Positions 19,151-27,782 of a DNA stretch of 64,000 nt are shown here, piece after piece. The notes beneath the pieces were generated by a model. The model was not told where the DNA came from. It made no database searches and saw only the letters and a list, made by a program, of their open reading frames with translations. A program made the translations under genes and the position numbers. The number at the start of each line of letters is the position of its first letter. Position 1 is the stretch's first letter. Source of the stretch: Streptacidiphilus jiangxiensis (lineage in GTDB: Bacteria; Actinomycetota; Actinomycetes; Streptomycetales; Streptomycetaceae); assembly GCF_900109465.1 (NCBI RefSeq), contig NZ_FOAZ01000018.1, positions 1-64,000 on the forward strand, given 5' to 3'.

Positions 19151-20056
19151 TCAGCCCAGACGGGTGAGCAGCTCGGCGACGGCCCGGTCCAGGGCCTCCT
19201 CGGCCGGGCAGGCGATGTCGGGGGCGATGCCGACGCCCTCCCAGCTGGTGCCGCTGGTCGGGTTGACCGAGCGGCCGACGGGGACGGTGAGCTCCAGGTG
19301 CGGGTGGAGCGTCCAGCCGTGGCGCGGGTGGGCGCCGCCGCCGGTCCGCTCGCCGACGACGACGGCCCGGCCGGACTGCTGCAGGTTGTAGGTGAGCTCC
19401 TCGCCGCCGGAGAAGGTCCGACCGCTCGCCAGGACGGCGACGGGCTTCTGCCCGCCGACGCGACGACCCGGGACGTGGGACAGCGACCAGGACTGCTCCT
19501 CGGTGTCGCCGTTCTCGCCGTCGCGCCAGAACTGGGTGTTGAGGTGGGTGGGCTCGTCGAAGAGGTAGCTGCAGATGTACTGGGCGGTGTAGGGGTCGCC
19601 GCCGAGGTTGCCGCGCAGGTCCAGGATGACGGCCTTCGCCTGGGCGGCGAGGGTCATGGCGGCGGTGACGGAGTCGGCGGAGAGCGCGAGCGGCAGCAGC
19701 ATCGGCGCGAACTCGACGACCGCCACACCGCCCTCGAGCAGTTGGAAGCGCGGCACGCCGCCGCAGGACTCGGCGGCGGCGTTCGCGAAGAGCTGCTCGG
19801 CGGCGGCGTCCTTGCCGTCCGGCACGACGTCCGCATGGAAGGCCAGGCGCAGGTGCTTGTCACCGTTGGCGGCCTGCAGGTCCTCGGTGACCAGCCGGCC
19901 CAGCTCCTCGGCCCCCTCGACGGCGGCGTAACGACCGGCCGCGGCAGCGGCGCGCAGGTCGGCGGCGAGCTTCTCGCCGATCTCGGGGAAGACGTAGTTC
20001 GAGGACACCAGGTCCGCCGCGCGCGCGACGATCCCGTCATGATCAAGTGAGGTCAT
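19151..20056 (-). CDS. S41-family peptidase (IRBP/tail-specific protease-like)
   Basis: The product is 301 residues from ATG 20056. An in-frame GTG at 20080 would extend it, but adds a rare TTA codon and has no better ribosome site. The N-terminal helical bundle (IVARAADLVSSNYVFPEIGE) and the core LDLRGNLGG, ASGRTFSGGEELTY and GERTGGG match the IRBP-like branch of S41. The Ser in TFSGGEE is the expected nucleophile. No signal peptide is visible, so a cytoplasmic protein is suggested. Biological substrate unknown. Confidence 0.88.
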   Translation of the reverse strand: MTSLDHDGIVARAADLVSSNYVFPEIGEKLAADLRAAAAAGRYAAVEGAEELGRLVTEDLQAANGDKHLRLAFHADVVPDGKDAAAEQLFANAAAESCGGVPRFQLLEGGVAVVEFAPMLLPLALSADSVTAAMTLAAQAKAVILDLRGNLGGDPYTAQYICSYLFDEPTHLNTQFWRDGENGDTEEQSWSLSHVPGRRVGGQKPVAVLASGRTFSGGEELTYNLQQSGRAVVVGERTGGGAHPRHGWTLHPHLELTVPVGRSVNPTSGTSWEGVGIAPDIACPAEEALDRAVAELLTRLG

Positions 20057-20237
20057 GAGGGAGAGTAAAGCGGTCCGCACCGCCTCTCACCACTACTTCT
20101 TTCGAATTAATTGTATGACCGGAACGCTACAAGACGCATACGGACGGTGATGCTCCGGTTCAACACAGTCGCGGTGTGTCCCCCCGCACCCCGGGCCCGG
20201 CGCCCGAGGTCCGCACCCGACGCCCCGGAGGTGCTGG

Positions 20238-20819
20238 ATGCCCCGCATGCCGCACAGGATCCCCACGCTCGCCGCGTCCCTCGCTCTGGCCTGCGCGCCG
20301 CTGCTCGCCCTCGCCCCGACCGCCCTCGCGGCGCCCGCCGGCAACGCCGAACCCGCGAACGGCGTCAACGGCGCGGACATCTCCATCAGCCCCGAGAACG
20401 TCACCCCGGGCCGCACCGTCGGCCTCGTCGTCAACTGCAGCGCCTCGTTCTTCGGCACCCCCGACCCGACCCTGGTCTCCTCCATGGCGTTCGTGACGGC
20501 CGTCCGGGTCCACCCGATGCCCGGCCAGCCCGGCTTCTTCTCCGGAGCCGCCACGATCAGCCAGGACGTCAAGCCGGGCTCCTACAGCGTCTCCGGCGCC
20601 TGCAAGGAGTCCAACACCTCGCTGTCCACCTTCCGCGGCGAGGTCGAGGTCCACGGCCGCCACGACGACGACCACCACCGCCCGCACGGACCGGTCCACA
20701 CCGGTGTCGGCGGCAGCATCGACCCGGGCAGCACCACGCAGGTCGCCGTCGGCCTCGGCCTCGCCGGGCTCGCGGGCGGCGCCCTGTTCCTGAGCCGCCG
20801 CCGCAGCGGCACGAACTGA
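20238..20819 (+). CDS. Secreted surface protein with C-terminal anchor
   Basis: The product is 193 residues with GGAGGTG upstream. A signal peptide (about 1-33, ending LALAPTALA-AP) is followed by a roughly 110-residue beta-rich domain with two Cys (NCSASF and GACKES), a His/Asp-rich stretch (HGRHDDDHHRPHG), and a C-terminal helix ending SRRRSGTN. That tail looks like a sortase sorting signal, hydrophobic helix plus basic end, but no LPxTG precedes it; the nearest candidate is DPGSTT. The next gene, 22 bases on, is a class F sortase, so the two are probably enzyme and substrate. Confidence 0.8.
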   Translation: MPRMPHRIPTLAASLALACAPLLALAPTALAAPAGNAEPANGVNGADISISPENVTPGRTVGLVVNCSASFFGTPDPTLVSSMAFVTAVRVHPMPGQPGFFSGAATISQDVKPGSYSVSGACKESNTSLSTFRGEVEVHGRHDDDHHRPHGPVHTGVGGSIDPGSTTQVAVGLGLAGLAGGALFLSRRRSGTN

Positions 20820-20841
20820 GGCACCCCCGGAGGGACGACGG

Positions 20842-21468
20842 ATGCTCGGCAGCAGGCGGCTGGTCGCGCGGGTGGTGCTGGTCCTCGGTCTGGTCATCGC
20901 CGGCCGAGGGCTCGGCGGCGGCCCGCCGCAGCCCGACGCGAGCGCTGCCGACAACGGAGGCGGCGTCTACTGGTACGCGGATCAGGACCGTCCCGCTCCC
21001 CCGCTGCCGGCCGCGACGCCGTTGCGTGTCCGTATCCCCGTCATCGGCGTCGACGCGCCGCTGACCGCCCTCTCGCTGGATCGCGCCGGGCGGCTGGTCC
21101 CACCGCCGGAGAGCCGGAAGAACCTGGCCGGCTGGTACGCGGACGGAACCGCCCCCGGCAGCGCCGGGCCCGCGATCATCGCGGGTCATGTCGACAACGC
21201 CCACGGTCCCACCGTCTTCTACGCCCTCGGCTCCCTCTCCCGGGGCGACACCGTGGACGTGGTCCGCGCGGACCGGCGCACCGCGGTGTTCCTGGTCGAC
21301 CAGGTCCGGGTCTTCGCCAAGGACCACTTCCCGGACGACCAGGTGTACGGCCCCACCCCACTGGCCGTACTGCGGCTGATCACCTGCGGCGGCGGCTACC
21401 GGGCCGGGCAGGGCTACCTCGGCAACGTGGTGGTCTTCGCCCACCTGGTCAACCGGCCGCCGGACTGA
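20842..21468 (+). CDS. Class F sortase
   Basis: The product is 208 residues; GGAGGG lies upstream. An N-terminal membrane helix (about 8-25) is followed by the sortase barrel. The catalytic His is in IIAGHVDN, the Cys in LRLITCGGGYR, and the downstream VFAHL block is as in class F enzymes, which dominate in actinomycetes. It would act on the outer face, cutting a sorting signal and attaching the protein to the wall or another acceptor. The preceding gene encodes the likely substrate. Confidence 0.92.
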   Translation: MLGSRRLVARVVLVLGLVIAGRGLGGGPPQPDASAADNGGGVYWYADQDRPAPPLPAATPLRVRIPVIGVDAPLTALSLDRAGRLVPPPESRKNLAGWYADGTAPGSAGPAIIAGHVDNAHGPTVFYALGSLSRGDTVDVVRADRRTAVFLVDQVRVFAKDHFPDDQVYGPTPLAVLRLITCGGGYRAGQGYLGNVVVFAHLVNRPPD

Positions 21469-21479
21469 GGCCCCTCACC

Positions 21480-22811
21480 TCACCCGTCCCCGGCGGTGAT
21501 CCAGGCGCGGGCCGGGCCGAAGTCGAGGCTCATCGCCCGGACCCCGAGCCGCTGGCCGGGATGGACGGCCTTCAGCGTCTCCCCGTCCGGGGCCACCCGC
21601 CACGCGCGTCCGCCGACGTTGCGCAGCACCACCTGCCCCGGCCGGCCCGGATGTGCCTCGACACGGCCCAGCACGACGGGAGCGCCACGTCCGCCCGTCA
21701 GATGGTGGTCCGTCAGCTCGGCCCCCTCCCCGAGAACCAGCTCCCGGCCGTTGGGCAGGTGCAGCAACGGCGGTACGGGCAGCGGGAGTCGGCAGGCCCA
21801 GCAGGGGCTGCCGCGGCGGTCCGGATCGTGGAAGACCTCCGCCCCGCACCGCGGACAGGACCAGACGCTGTCGTGCAGCCGCAGCAGCACCCGCCGCCAC
21901 ACCCCCTCGGTGACCCGCCCGCCCAGAGTCGCGTCGCGCAGGCCCACGGTGAACGCGCGGGTGAAGACCTGCCGCACGAACTCCGGGTAGAGCTCCCACC
22001 ACACCAGCATCCGGTCCCCCGGCACGGGACGGTTCGCCGCGTCGGTCGGGTCGAAGACGAAGAGCGGGTCCCGGCCGAAGTGCTCCAGCAGCAGCTCCAG
22101 TTCGGTGAGGTGCCCGCCACCCTCCCAGGTGTAGGAGGAGTCGACCCGCGCCCCCAGCAGCGGATGCCCGTGCACCAGCACGAAGAAGAGCAGCACGGCG
22201 AGGGAGTGCAGGTCCGTCACCGTCGACGGCAGCGCCTCGTCCCGCAGGATCTCCGGAGCCATGAACCGGCCGGTCCCCTTGACGAAGACCTCGCCGCCCT
22301 CGCTGCCGATGTTGTCGTTGTCCAGCACCGCGATCTGCGCGGTCGCCGGGTCGACCCAGACGTTGCCGAAGCTGAAGTCCCGGTAGCACAGCCCGGTCGC
22401 GTGCAGCGCCGCCATGGCCTCCACCAACTCGCGCCCGATCGTCGCGAGCACGCGGAAGGAGGGTTGCTGGCGCTCGTTCAACACCTGTGGGATCGGCACG
22501 AACCGGGGCTCGACCAACCGCATCAGGTACCCGAACCCCTCCGGTCCGGCGTCGAGCGGCTCGACCAGGTCGATCGGCCACACGAACGCCTCGTGCGGGG
22601 GTCGGCCGCGCCGCACCAGCGCCTCGATGCAGGCCCGGAACCCCTCCTGGCGCAGGTTCGGCCGGAACCACTTGACCGCGAACGAGGCCTCCCCCAACTG
22701 CACGACGTGGACGACGCCCTGTCCGCCCGCCCCGATCCGGCGGCCCACTGTCACGATGGCACCACTGCCGAGGAGCCGCATGCGCTGCCCCGGCACGATC
22801 AGGGTGTCCAT
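21480..22811 (-). CDS. Ser/Thr protein kinase with zinc ribbon, TerY-P type
   Basis: The product is 443 residues; ATG 22811 overlaps the end of the phosphatase gene by 13 bases, indicating coupled translation. The kinase domain spans about 20-310: glycine loop GAGGQGVV (27-34), Lys47 in FAVKWF, YRDFSFGN in place of HRD (Asp145, Asn150), LDNDN in place of DFG (Asp164) and MAPEI (184-188). A zinc ribbon follows (CPRC 319-322, CWAC 337-340), then a beta-rich tail resembling a forkhead-associated fold. The YRD/DND variants and the ribbon are known for kinases encoded with PP2C and vWA partners. Probably active, soluble and part of the five-gene system. Confidence 0.88.
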   Translation of the reverse strand: MDTLIVPGQRMRLLGSGAIVTVGRRIGAGGQGVVHVVQLGEASFAVKWFRPNLRQEGFRACIEALVRRGRPPHEAFVWPIDLVEPLDAGPEGFGYLMRLVEPRFVPIPQVLNERQQPSFRVLATIGRELVEAMAALHATGLCYRDFSFGNVWVDPATAQIAVLDNDNIGSEGGEVFVKGTGRFMAPEILRDEALPSTVTDLHSLAVLLFFVLVHGHPLLGARVDSSYTWEGGGHLTELELLLEHFGRDPLFVFDPTDAANRPVPGDRMLVWWELYPEFVRQVFTRAFTVGLRDATLGGRVTEGVWRRVLLRLHDSVWSCPRCGAEVFHDPDRRGSPCWACRLPLPVPPLLHLPNGRELVLGEGAELTDHHLTGGRGAPVVLGRVEAHPGRPGQVVLRNVGGRAWRVAPDGETLKAVHPGQRLGVRAMSLDFGPARAWITAGDG

Positions 22812-23614
22812 GGGGCCGCTCCTTCCGACGAGCGCAGCAGCAGCGCGATCGAGGTGTCGTCGCCGCTGCCCGCGCCGGACGCGCAGGCCCGCGCCCAGAG
22901 CGGCAGTTGCGCGGCGAACCACTCCGTGCCGTGCTCGGCGGCCAGTTGGGCCAGATCCGCGCCCACCTCGGGCTGCCAGTCGTCCTCGCTCTGCGCGTTG
23001 CCGTACCCGTCGGTCGCCAGCAGCACCAGCGCGACGTCCTCACGCCGCAGGTCCACGACCGCGAGCCGGACCGACGCCGCCGCGTCGGCCTGGCACAGGC
23101 TCGTGGTCCGCCGCCCGTCCAGCGCGGCGTCCGGCGGCACCGGCGCGAAGGAGTTCCCGTCCGGCCGGACCACCAGCAGGTCCCCGTCCCCGATCTGCAG
23201 GCACAGCAGCCACGGCGGGCAGGCTGCCGTCATCACCAGCGTGCTGCCGTACGGGATCAGGGGTTCCTCCACGGTTTCCTGGTAGGGCAGTTGGGCGAGA
23301 TGCCCCATCACGGCGGCCCGCCAGTGCTCGATCAGCAGCGGCACGAAGGCCTGCCGCACCGCGCGCTGCGGCCGTTCCACGTCCGCGCCGAGGAGCGCGG
23401 GCAGCCGCCGCAGGCCCTGCGAGCAGGCGGCGTCCACGGCGAGCACCGCGCCGATCTCGCTGCGGAAGTGCTGGGCGTGCCCGTGCCCGTCGGCGACGGC
23501 CACCACCGTGCAGTCCGCGCTCCGCGCGGCCCGCACCGCGTCCTGCGCCGCACGCCCCCGCGCCGCATGCGCAGCACCCCGCGCCACGGCGGTGACGGCC
23601 TGCCACTGGTGCAC
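22799..23614 (-). CDS. PP2C-family protein phosphatase
   Basis: The product is 271 residues from GTG 23614, with GGAGG directly upstream. All metal motifs are visible: VADGHGH (Asp42), GSTLVMTA (123-130), IGDGD (141-145), TDGYG (201-205) and GDDTSIALL (251-259). It would reverse phosphorylation by the adjacent kinase. The ribosome site touches the left arm of the dispersed repeat at 23627, so this element sits inside the operon between vWA and phosphatase genes. Confidence 0.9.
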   Translation of the reverse strand: MHQWQAVTAVARGAAHAARGRAAQDAVRAARSADCTVVAVADGHGHAQHFRSEIGAVLAVDAACSQGLRRLPALLGADVERPQRAVRQAFVPLLIEHWRAAVMGHLAQLPYQETVEEPLIPYGSTLVMTAACPPWLLCLQIGDGDLLVVRPDGNSFAPVPPDAALDGRRTTSLCQADAAASVRLAVVDLRREDVALVLLATDGYGNAQSEDDWQPEVGADLAQLAAEHGTEWFAAQLPLWARACASGAGSGDDTSIALLLRSSEGAAPWTP

Positions 23615-23626
23615 AACGCCTCCCCC

Positions 23627-23748
23627 CTCAGGGACGCGAGGAACTGCGCGAGGAACCGCCCGGAGCGGATGGCCCTGTTCGAGGAGGACCGTCCGCACGC
23701 CGGTGGCTTGTCGCGCAGCTCCTCGCGTCCCCGAGGTAGTGCAGCTGA
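23627..23748. repeat. Dispersed inverted-repeat element, copy 3
   Basis: The left arm 23627-23651 and the right arm 23711-23735 match at 23 of 25 positions around a 59-base loop. The right flank, read on the minus strand, continues as CAGCTGCACTACCTC, related to the TAGTTGCACT end of the other copies. It separates the vWA stop (23750) from the phosphatase start and may tune expression within the operon. Confidence 0.75.
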
Positions 23749-23749
23749 G

Positions 23750-24472
23750 TCAAATGATCGTGTCCTGACCGAAGATGGAGTCCCCCGGGCCGCCGTGGCC
23801 GAAGAGCCGGTCCGCCAGCGCGGCGCGATCCGCGCCCGCTTCGGACATGCGGGAGACCGCGAGCGAGGCGACGACCAGCCGGTCGGAGATGTCGGAGGTG
23901 CTGTCCGCCACCAGGACCGGCACCGAGGGGTCGCCGATGAAGCGGTTCAACGCCTCCGAGCGGGCGTCCCGGCCGATCGCCACGGAGAGCCGCAGCGCGC
24001 CCCGACCGGCCGGCGTGGCCAGCAGGGCGTTGAGGCCGGCCTCGAAGCGGCCGGGTGGGTCGGTGGCGAGGCCGTCGGTGATCAGCAGCAACGCCGGGCG
24101 CAGGGCGCGGCGTTCGATCCTGCCGGGGGCCAGCGCCTCCGCGACCAACTGGAACGCGGTGCCCATGTTGGTCAGCCCGCGCGGGACGGGCTGCAGCGGG
24201 CGCCAGCGCAGGTCGACGACGGGGGTGGGAGCGGGGATGTGCCAGACCGCCTCCGTCGCGAACGCGACGGCTCGGACGAACACCTGGGCCTGCTCCTGGG
24301 CGCGGTCCCAGATGGCCAGCTGGGCCAGCATGTCGGCGATGGCGTAGTTGAGGGCCTGGATCTTCTCGCCCTTCATACCGCCGGAGCAGTCGGCGAGGAG
24401 GATCAGGTGGAGCGGGCGGCGGGAGATCCCGCCGCCCGGCATCCGCAGGGTCGGGGTGTCGTGGGCCGTCAT
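23750..24472 (-). CDS. vWA-domain protein, TerY type
   Basis: The product is 240 residues, nearly all one von Willebrand A domain. The metal site is LLADCSGGM (Asp28, Ser30, Gly32 in place of the third Ser), Thr101 in LTNMG and Asp133 in LITDG. TerY-like proteins are encoded with a PP2C phosphatase and a zinc-ribbon kinase, as here, and are thought to act as scaffolds or regulated binding partners. No membrane segment is present. The gene is 22 bases behind the membrane-protein gene at 24495 and 135 bases ahead of the phosphatase gene. Confidence 0.88.
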   Translation of the reverse strand: MTAHDTPTLRMPGGGISRRPLHLILLADCSGGMKGEKIQALNYAIADMLAQLAIWDRAQEQAQVFVRAVAFATEAVWHIPAPTPVVDLRWRPLQPVPRGLTNMGTAFQLVAEALAPGRIERRALRPALLLITDGLATDPPGRFEAGLNALLATPAGRGALRLSVAIGRDARSEALNRFIGDPSVPVLVADSTSDISDRLVVASLAVSRMSEAGADRAALADRLFGHGGPGDSIFGQDTII

Positions 24473-24494
24473 GGCTCTCGTTCGCCTCCGCCGC

Positions 24495-26084
24495 TCAGGA
24501 GGAGCTCGGCGAGGCGGCCGTGGTCGACTGCGGCGGGGCGTACTTGCCCCACCAGTTGTTCAGGGAGGACCAACTGCTGCCCTTGTCGCCCTCCGCCACG
24601 AAGAAGGTGTCCTGTGTCGGCAGCGACCAGGTGTAGGAGGGCGTGTTGTCGGAGCCACCGCTGCCGACCATCTGGCACTCCAGGACCTGCCCGGAGCGGT
24701 CCGGGTAGCCGGCCGCGTCGTCGTGCCAGCCGCTCAGGCCGCCGGAGGAACCGCTGCCGGGCGGGCAGGTGCTGCCGGCGGAGGAGGTGCTGAAGCCCCA
24801 CCACTTGTTGTAGTTGACCCAGGTGGCCTGGTAGTCGGCCTGGGAGTCCAGTTGGTAGGCCCAGATGCCGCCCCCGGGCAGATTGGTGTCGGTGCAGTAG
24901 TACGCCGACACCAGGCCGACCGAGGTGAACTTGTCCTGGCCGGGGTCGTGCGACTGGCACTGGGTCGCGGGGTCGGGAAGGGCGGTGGACAGGATGTCCA
25001 TCAGCGGCGTCACGCCGTCCGCGACCACCGGGCCGGTCGGCGAGGGGCTGGGCGTCGGGGTGGTCGGTTCGGGGGACGGCGTGGTGGGCGTGGGACTCGG
25101 CGAGTGCGTGGGATGGGCGGCGGCGGCCTGGAACGGCGGCATGTGGGCGGCGCCGGCCACCGCCAGGTAGCCGACGAGCAGCACCGCGACGGCCCCGGCG
25201 GCGACGATCAGAGCCGTCGGACGCTTGCTCGGGCCGCTGGTGCCCGACGCGTACCCGGCGGGCGGCACGGCGCCGGGCCCGCCCGGTCCGGTGGGGCCGC
25301 CGTACCCGCCGTAGGCTCCCCCGCCGGGAGCGGCGCCGCCGGGCGGACCGAAGCCCTGCGGCGGGACGCCCGCTCCGCCGGGAAGCGATGATCCGGGCAG
25401 CGACGAACCCGGCAGCGACGAACCGAAGCCTGGCGTGGGCGCGCCGTAGCCCACCGGCCCGGGCGGCGTCGGCGGCAGCGAGGAGCCGGCCGGCGGGAGC
25501 GAACCGCCCGGCGGCAGCGAGCCCGATCCTGGCGGGGCGATCAGCGTCGGCGCGTCCGGCATCGACGGCCCCGGCGGCTGCGGTGGCCCGACCGGCTGGG
25601 GTGGCCCGACCGGCTGCGGCAGGGAGGACATCGGCTGGGTCGGCACGTAGGGCGTCGGGTCACCCCCGGGCGCCGCGCCCTGTGCCGACGCACCCGGCAC
25701 GGCGTCCGCCGGTGGCGCGTCGGTGGGCGGCGGAGCCGAGACCGTCGGCGGGTTGTAGCCGAGCGCGGTCGCGTAGGCGGTGGTGACCCAGCGGGCCGCC
25801 GCCGGGTCCAGGGCGCGGCGTTCGATCAGGGTGCGCGAGGTCAGCGCCACCGCCGTGCCCGGGTCCAGCCGCTGTCTCCCGACCTGTTCCTGCAGCAGGG
25901 TCGCGGCCTCCGCCTCGGCCGCGGCCACCAGCAGGCTGCGTTCGCGCGGATGGTCCGGCAACAGGTCGGTCAGGATGTTGCCGAGCATCTGCGCGTTGCC
26001 GAGCACGGCCGGCCCGTACGATCCGACGGCCGCCGCGAGCGCCTCGCGCACCTCGTCGTCCCGTCCGTTCGGAGTCTGGTTCAT
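24495..26084 (-). CDS. Single-pass membrane protein with helical cytoplasmic domain and Cys-containing outer domain
   Basis: The product is 529 residues. Residues 1-110 form an alpha-helical domain (AAVGSYGPAVLGN, AARWVTTAYATALGY) that resembles small helical modules found at the N-termini of many actinobacterial signalling proteins. Residues 112-288 are a Pro/Gly/Ser linker with GSSLP repeats. One membrane helix lies at 288-311, then a Ser/Thr/Pro stalk and an outer domain of about 170 residues with four Cys (376, 397, 440, 470), likely two disulfides, and many Trp/Tyr. I do not recognise the outer domain. Position between the FHA-protease and vWA genes suggests a sensor or adaptor for the kinase system. 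Confidence 0.8.
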   Translation of the reverse strand: MNQTPNGRDDEVREALAAAVGSYGPAVLGNAQMLGNILTDLLPDHPRERSLLVAAAEAEAATLLQEQVGRQRLDPGTAVALTSRTLIERRALDPAAARWVTTAYATALGYNPPTVSAPPPTDAPPADAVPGASAQGAAPGGDPTPYVPTQPMSSLPQPVGPPQPVGPPQPPGPSMPDAPTLIAPPGSGSLPPGGSLPPAGSSLPPTPPGPVGYGAPTPGFGSSLPGSSLPGSSLPGGAGVPPQGFGPPGGAAPGGGAYGGYGGPTGPGGPGAVPPAGYASGTSGPSKRPTALIVAAGAVAVLLVGYLAVAGAAHMPPFQAAAAHPTHSPSPTPTTPSPEPTTPTPSPSPTGPVVADGVTPLMDILSTALPDPATQCQSHDPGQDKFTSVGLVSAYYCTDTNLPGGGIWAYQLDSQADYQATWVNYNKWWGFSTSSAGSTCPPGSGSSGGLSGWHDDAAGYPDRSGQVLECQMVGSGGSDNTPSYTWSLPTQDTFFVAEGDKGSSWSSLNNWWGKYAPPQSTTAASPSSS

Positions 26085-26122
26085 CGCCCTCTTCCCTTCT
26101 CCTCACGCTGCCTCACGGTGCG

Positions 26123-27730
26123 TCACCCCCCGACGCGGAACTGGGCGGTACCGCCGACCGGATCGAGATCCGGTCCGGCGAAGAGCTGTGCCTGGTACGT
26201 CCCCGGTGGCAGGGACGCGAGGCCGAAGGAGGCGGGGTCGACCGCCACGGCGAGACAGCCGTCCGGCCCCGGCACCGTCTCCTCCGGCAGCGCGCCGCCC
26301 GCTCCCCCGAAGGCGGCGGCGCCCGGCGGGCGGACCCCGACGGCGACGTCCAGCCCCTTGGGCAGGCCCGCGTAGCGCAGACCCACCCACAGCTGGGCCG
26401 GCAGCGCCGCGAGGGTCGCGGGCGCGGAGATGGCGCAGGCCTGCTCGCCCGACCCGCCGACGCCCACGCCGGTGACCTTTTCCCCGACGCCCGAGTGCAC
26501 CAGCAGCACCGAGCCGTACGTCCGGCCGGCCCGGGCCGCCGCCAGCAGCGGGCGGGCCAGTTGGGCGGCCCTCAGCCGGTAGGACACGTCCGCGCCCTCG
26601 CCGGTGACCTCCATGCTGGGCACGCCGATCAGCCGTCCGCCCGCGTCGATCGCGGCGCCACCGGAGTTGCCGTGGGCGAGCCGCGCCGTGGTCTCCAACT
26701 CGAAGCGCGGGTCCGCGGCATGGTGCAGCGGATCGGGCACGAAGGTGGACAGCACACCGCTGGTGACGCTGATCGAGTCGGACTCGGCGACCCCGGGGAA
26801 GCCCAGCACGGTGACGGGCTGGCCGAGTTGCAGCGCACCCGAGTCGCCGATCGTGAGCGCGGGCAGCCTCAGCGTGCTCGGGTCGACCGGCTTCCCGGCG
26901 GCGTCGGCGTAGATCTGCACGACGGCCAGGTCCAGGTAGCCGTCCACGGCGACCGGGCGGGCCCGGTAGCGGGCGACGGCCGGGGTGGACTGACCGGTGG
27001 TCATCTCGACGGTCAGGAAGGGCGGGTTGGCGGGCAGCTGGTAGCCGGGCGTGCCCAGGGCCACGGCCTGTCCCGGCGCCTGCGGCTGCGCGACGTGCGC
27101 GTTGGTGAGGATCAGCCCGTGCGGGTCGACGACCGTCCCCGAGCCCCACCCGGTGGAGGCATCCGCCGGACCGAGGCGCAACCGGACCGTGGCCGCCTCG
27201 GCCAGGGCGAGCGGCGCGGTGGTCGCCGTCGCGCCGGCGCTCGGGTGCGCGGCCGCCTTGGGTGTGGCGCCCGAGGGCAGCAGCAGTGCGGCGAGGACGG
27301 CCGCGGCGACGCCCATCGCGCCCAGTGCGAGACCGGCCATGCGTCCGCGCCGCAGCGCCAGCCGTCTGCGGCGGTTCCGTTCCAGCTGGTGCGAGCCGAG
27401 CGGTGGCGTGACGCCGAGGACCTCGCCGGTCACCGGATCGCCGAGGCGCAGCTCCACCGACTCGGTGATCCGCAGCGGTCCGCGCAGCGGTCTGCCGCGC
27501 AGGAACGTGCCGCGTCGCGACTGGTCCACGTAGGTGGCGCCGCCCGCGTCGACACTGATGACCGCGTGGCAGGCACGCGAGACCAGCGGGCTGGTCGACA
27601 CCACGTCCAGCTCGGGATTGCGCCCGATCCGGACGACGCTGCCGACCGGAAAAAGGTACTGGCGATCCGCCAGCACGACGATCAGAGGTGGTCCCCCCAC
27701 CCCACTGGCATCCGATGTGGTCCCCGCCAT
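26123..27730 (-). CDS. FHA domain-transmembrane-trypsin-like serine protease
   Basis: The product is 535 residues with GGGGGTG before ATG 27730. An FHA phosphothreonine-binding domain covers about 15-100 (RIGRNPELD at 34-42, SRACH, then a GTFLRG end). A basic stretch and one membrane helix follow (131-151). The protease domain has GSGTVV, then TNAHV (His212), LDLAVVQI (Asp267) and GNSGGAAI (Ser357): a complete triad. About 130 C-terminal residues form an extra beta domain. Topology should place FHA inside and protease outside, so phosphorylation inside could be linked to proteolysis outside. It is the first gene of the five-gene operon, whose kinase is the natural source of phospho-ligand. 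Confidence 0.88.
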   Translation of the reverse strand: MAGTTSDASGVGGPPLIVVLADRQYLFPVGSVVRIGRNPELDVVSTSPLVSRACHAVISVDAGGATYVDQSRRGTFLRGRPLRGPLRITESVELRLGDPVTGEVLGVTPPLGSHQLERNRRRRLALRRGRMAGLALGAMGVAAAVLAALLLPSGATPKAAAHPSAGATATTAPLALAEAATVRLRLGPADASTGWGSGTVVDPHGLILTNAHVAQPQAPGQAVALGTPGYQLPANPPFLTVEMTTGQSTPAVARYRARPVAVDGYLDLAVVQIYADAAGKPVDPSTLRLPALTIGDSGALQLGQPVTVLGFPGVAESDSISVTSGVLSTFVPDPLHHAADPRFELETTARLAHGNSGGAAIDAGGRLIGVPSMEVTGEGADVSYRLRAAQLARPLLAAARAGRTYGSVLLVHSGVGEKVTGVGVGGSGEQACAISAPATLAALPAQLWVGLRYAGLPKGLDVAVGVRPPGAAAFGGAGGALPEETVPGPDGCLAVAVDPASFGLASLPPGTYQAQLFAGPDLDPVGGTAQFRVGG

Positions 27731-27782
27731 CGACACCCCCCGCCGACGCCGCGTACCCCACCTACCTACCCACAAAGGGGCG

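Noticed and set aside
20057-20237. AT-rich gap upstream of the secreted-protein gene as a riboswitch
   Set aside because: No conserved stem set or known aptamer core could be recognised.
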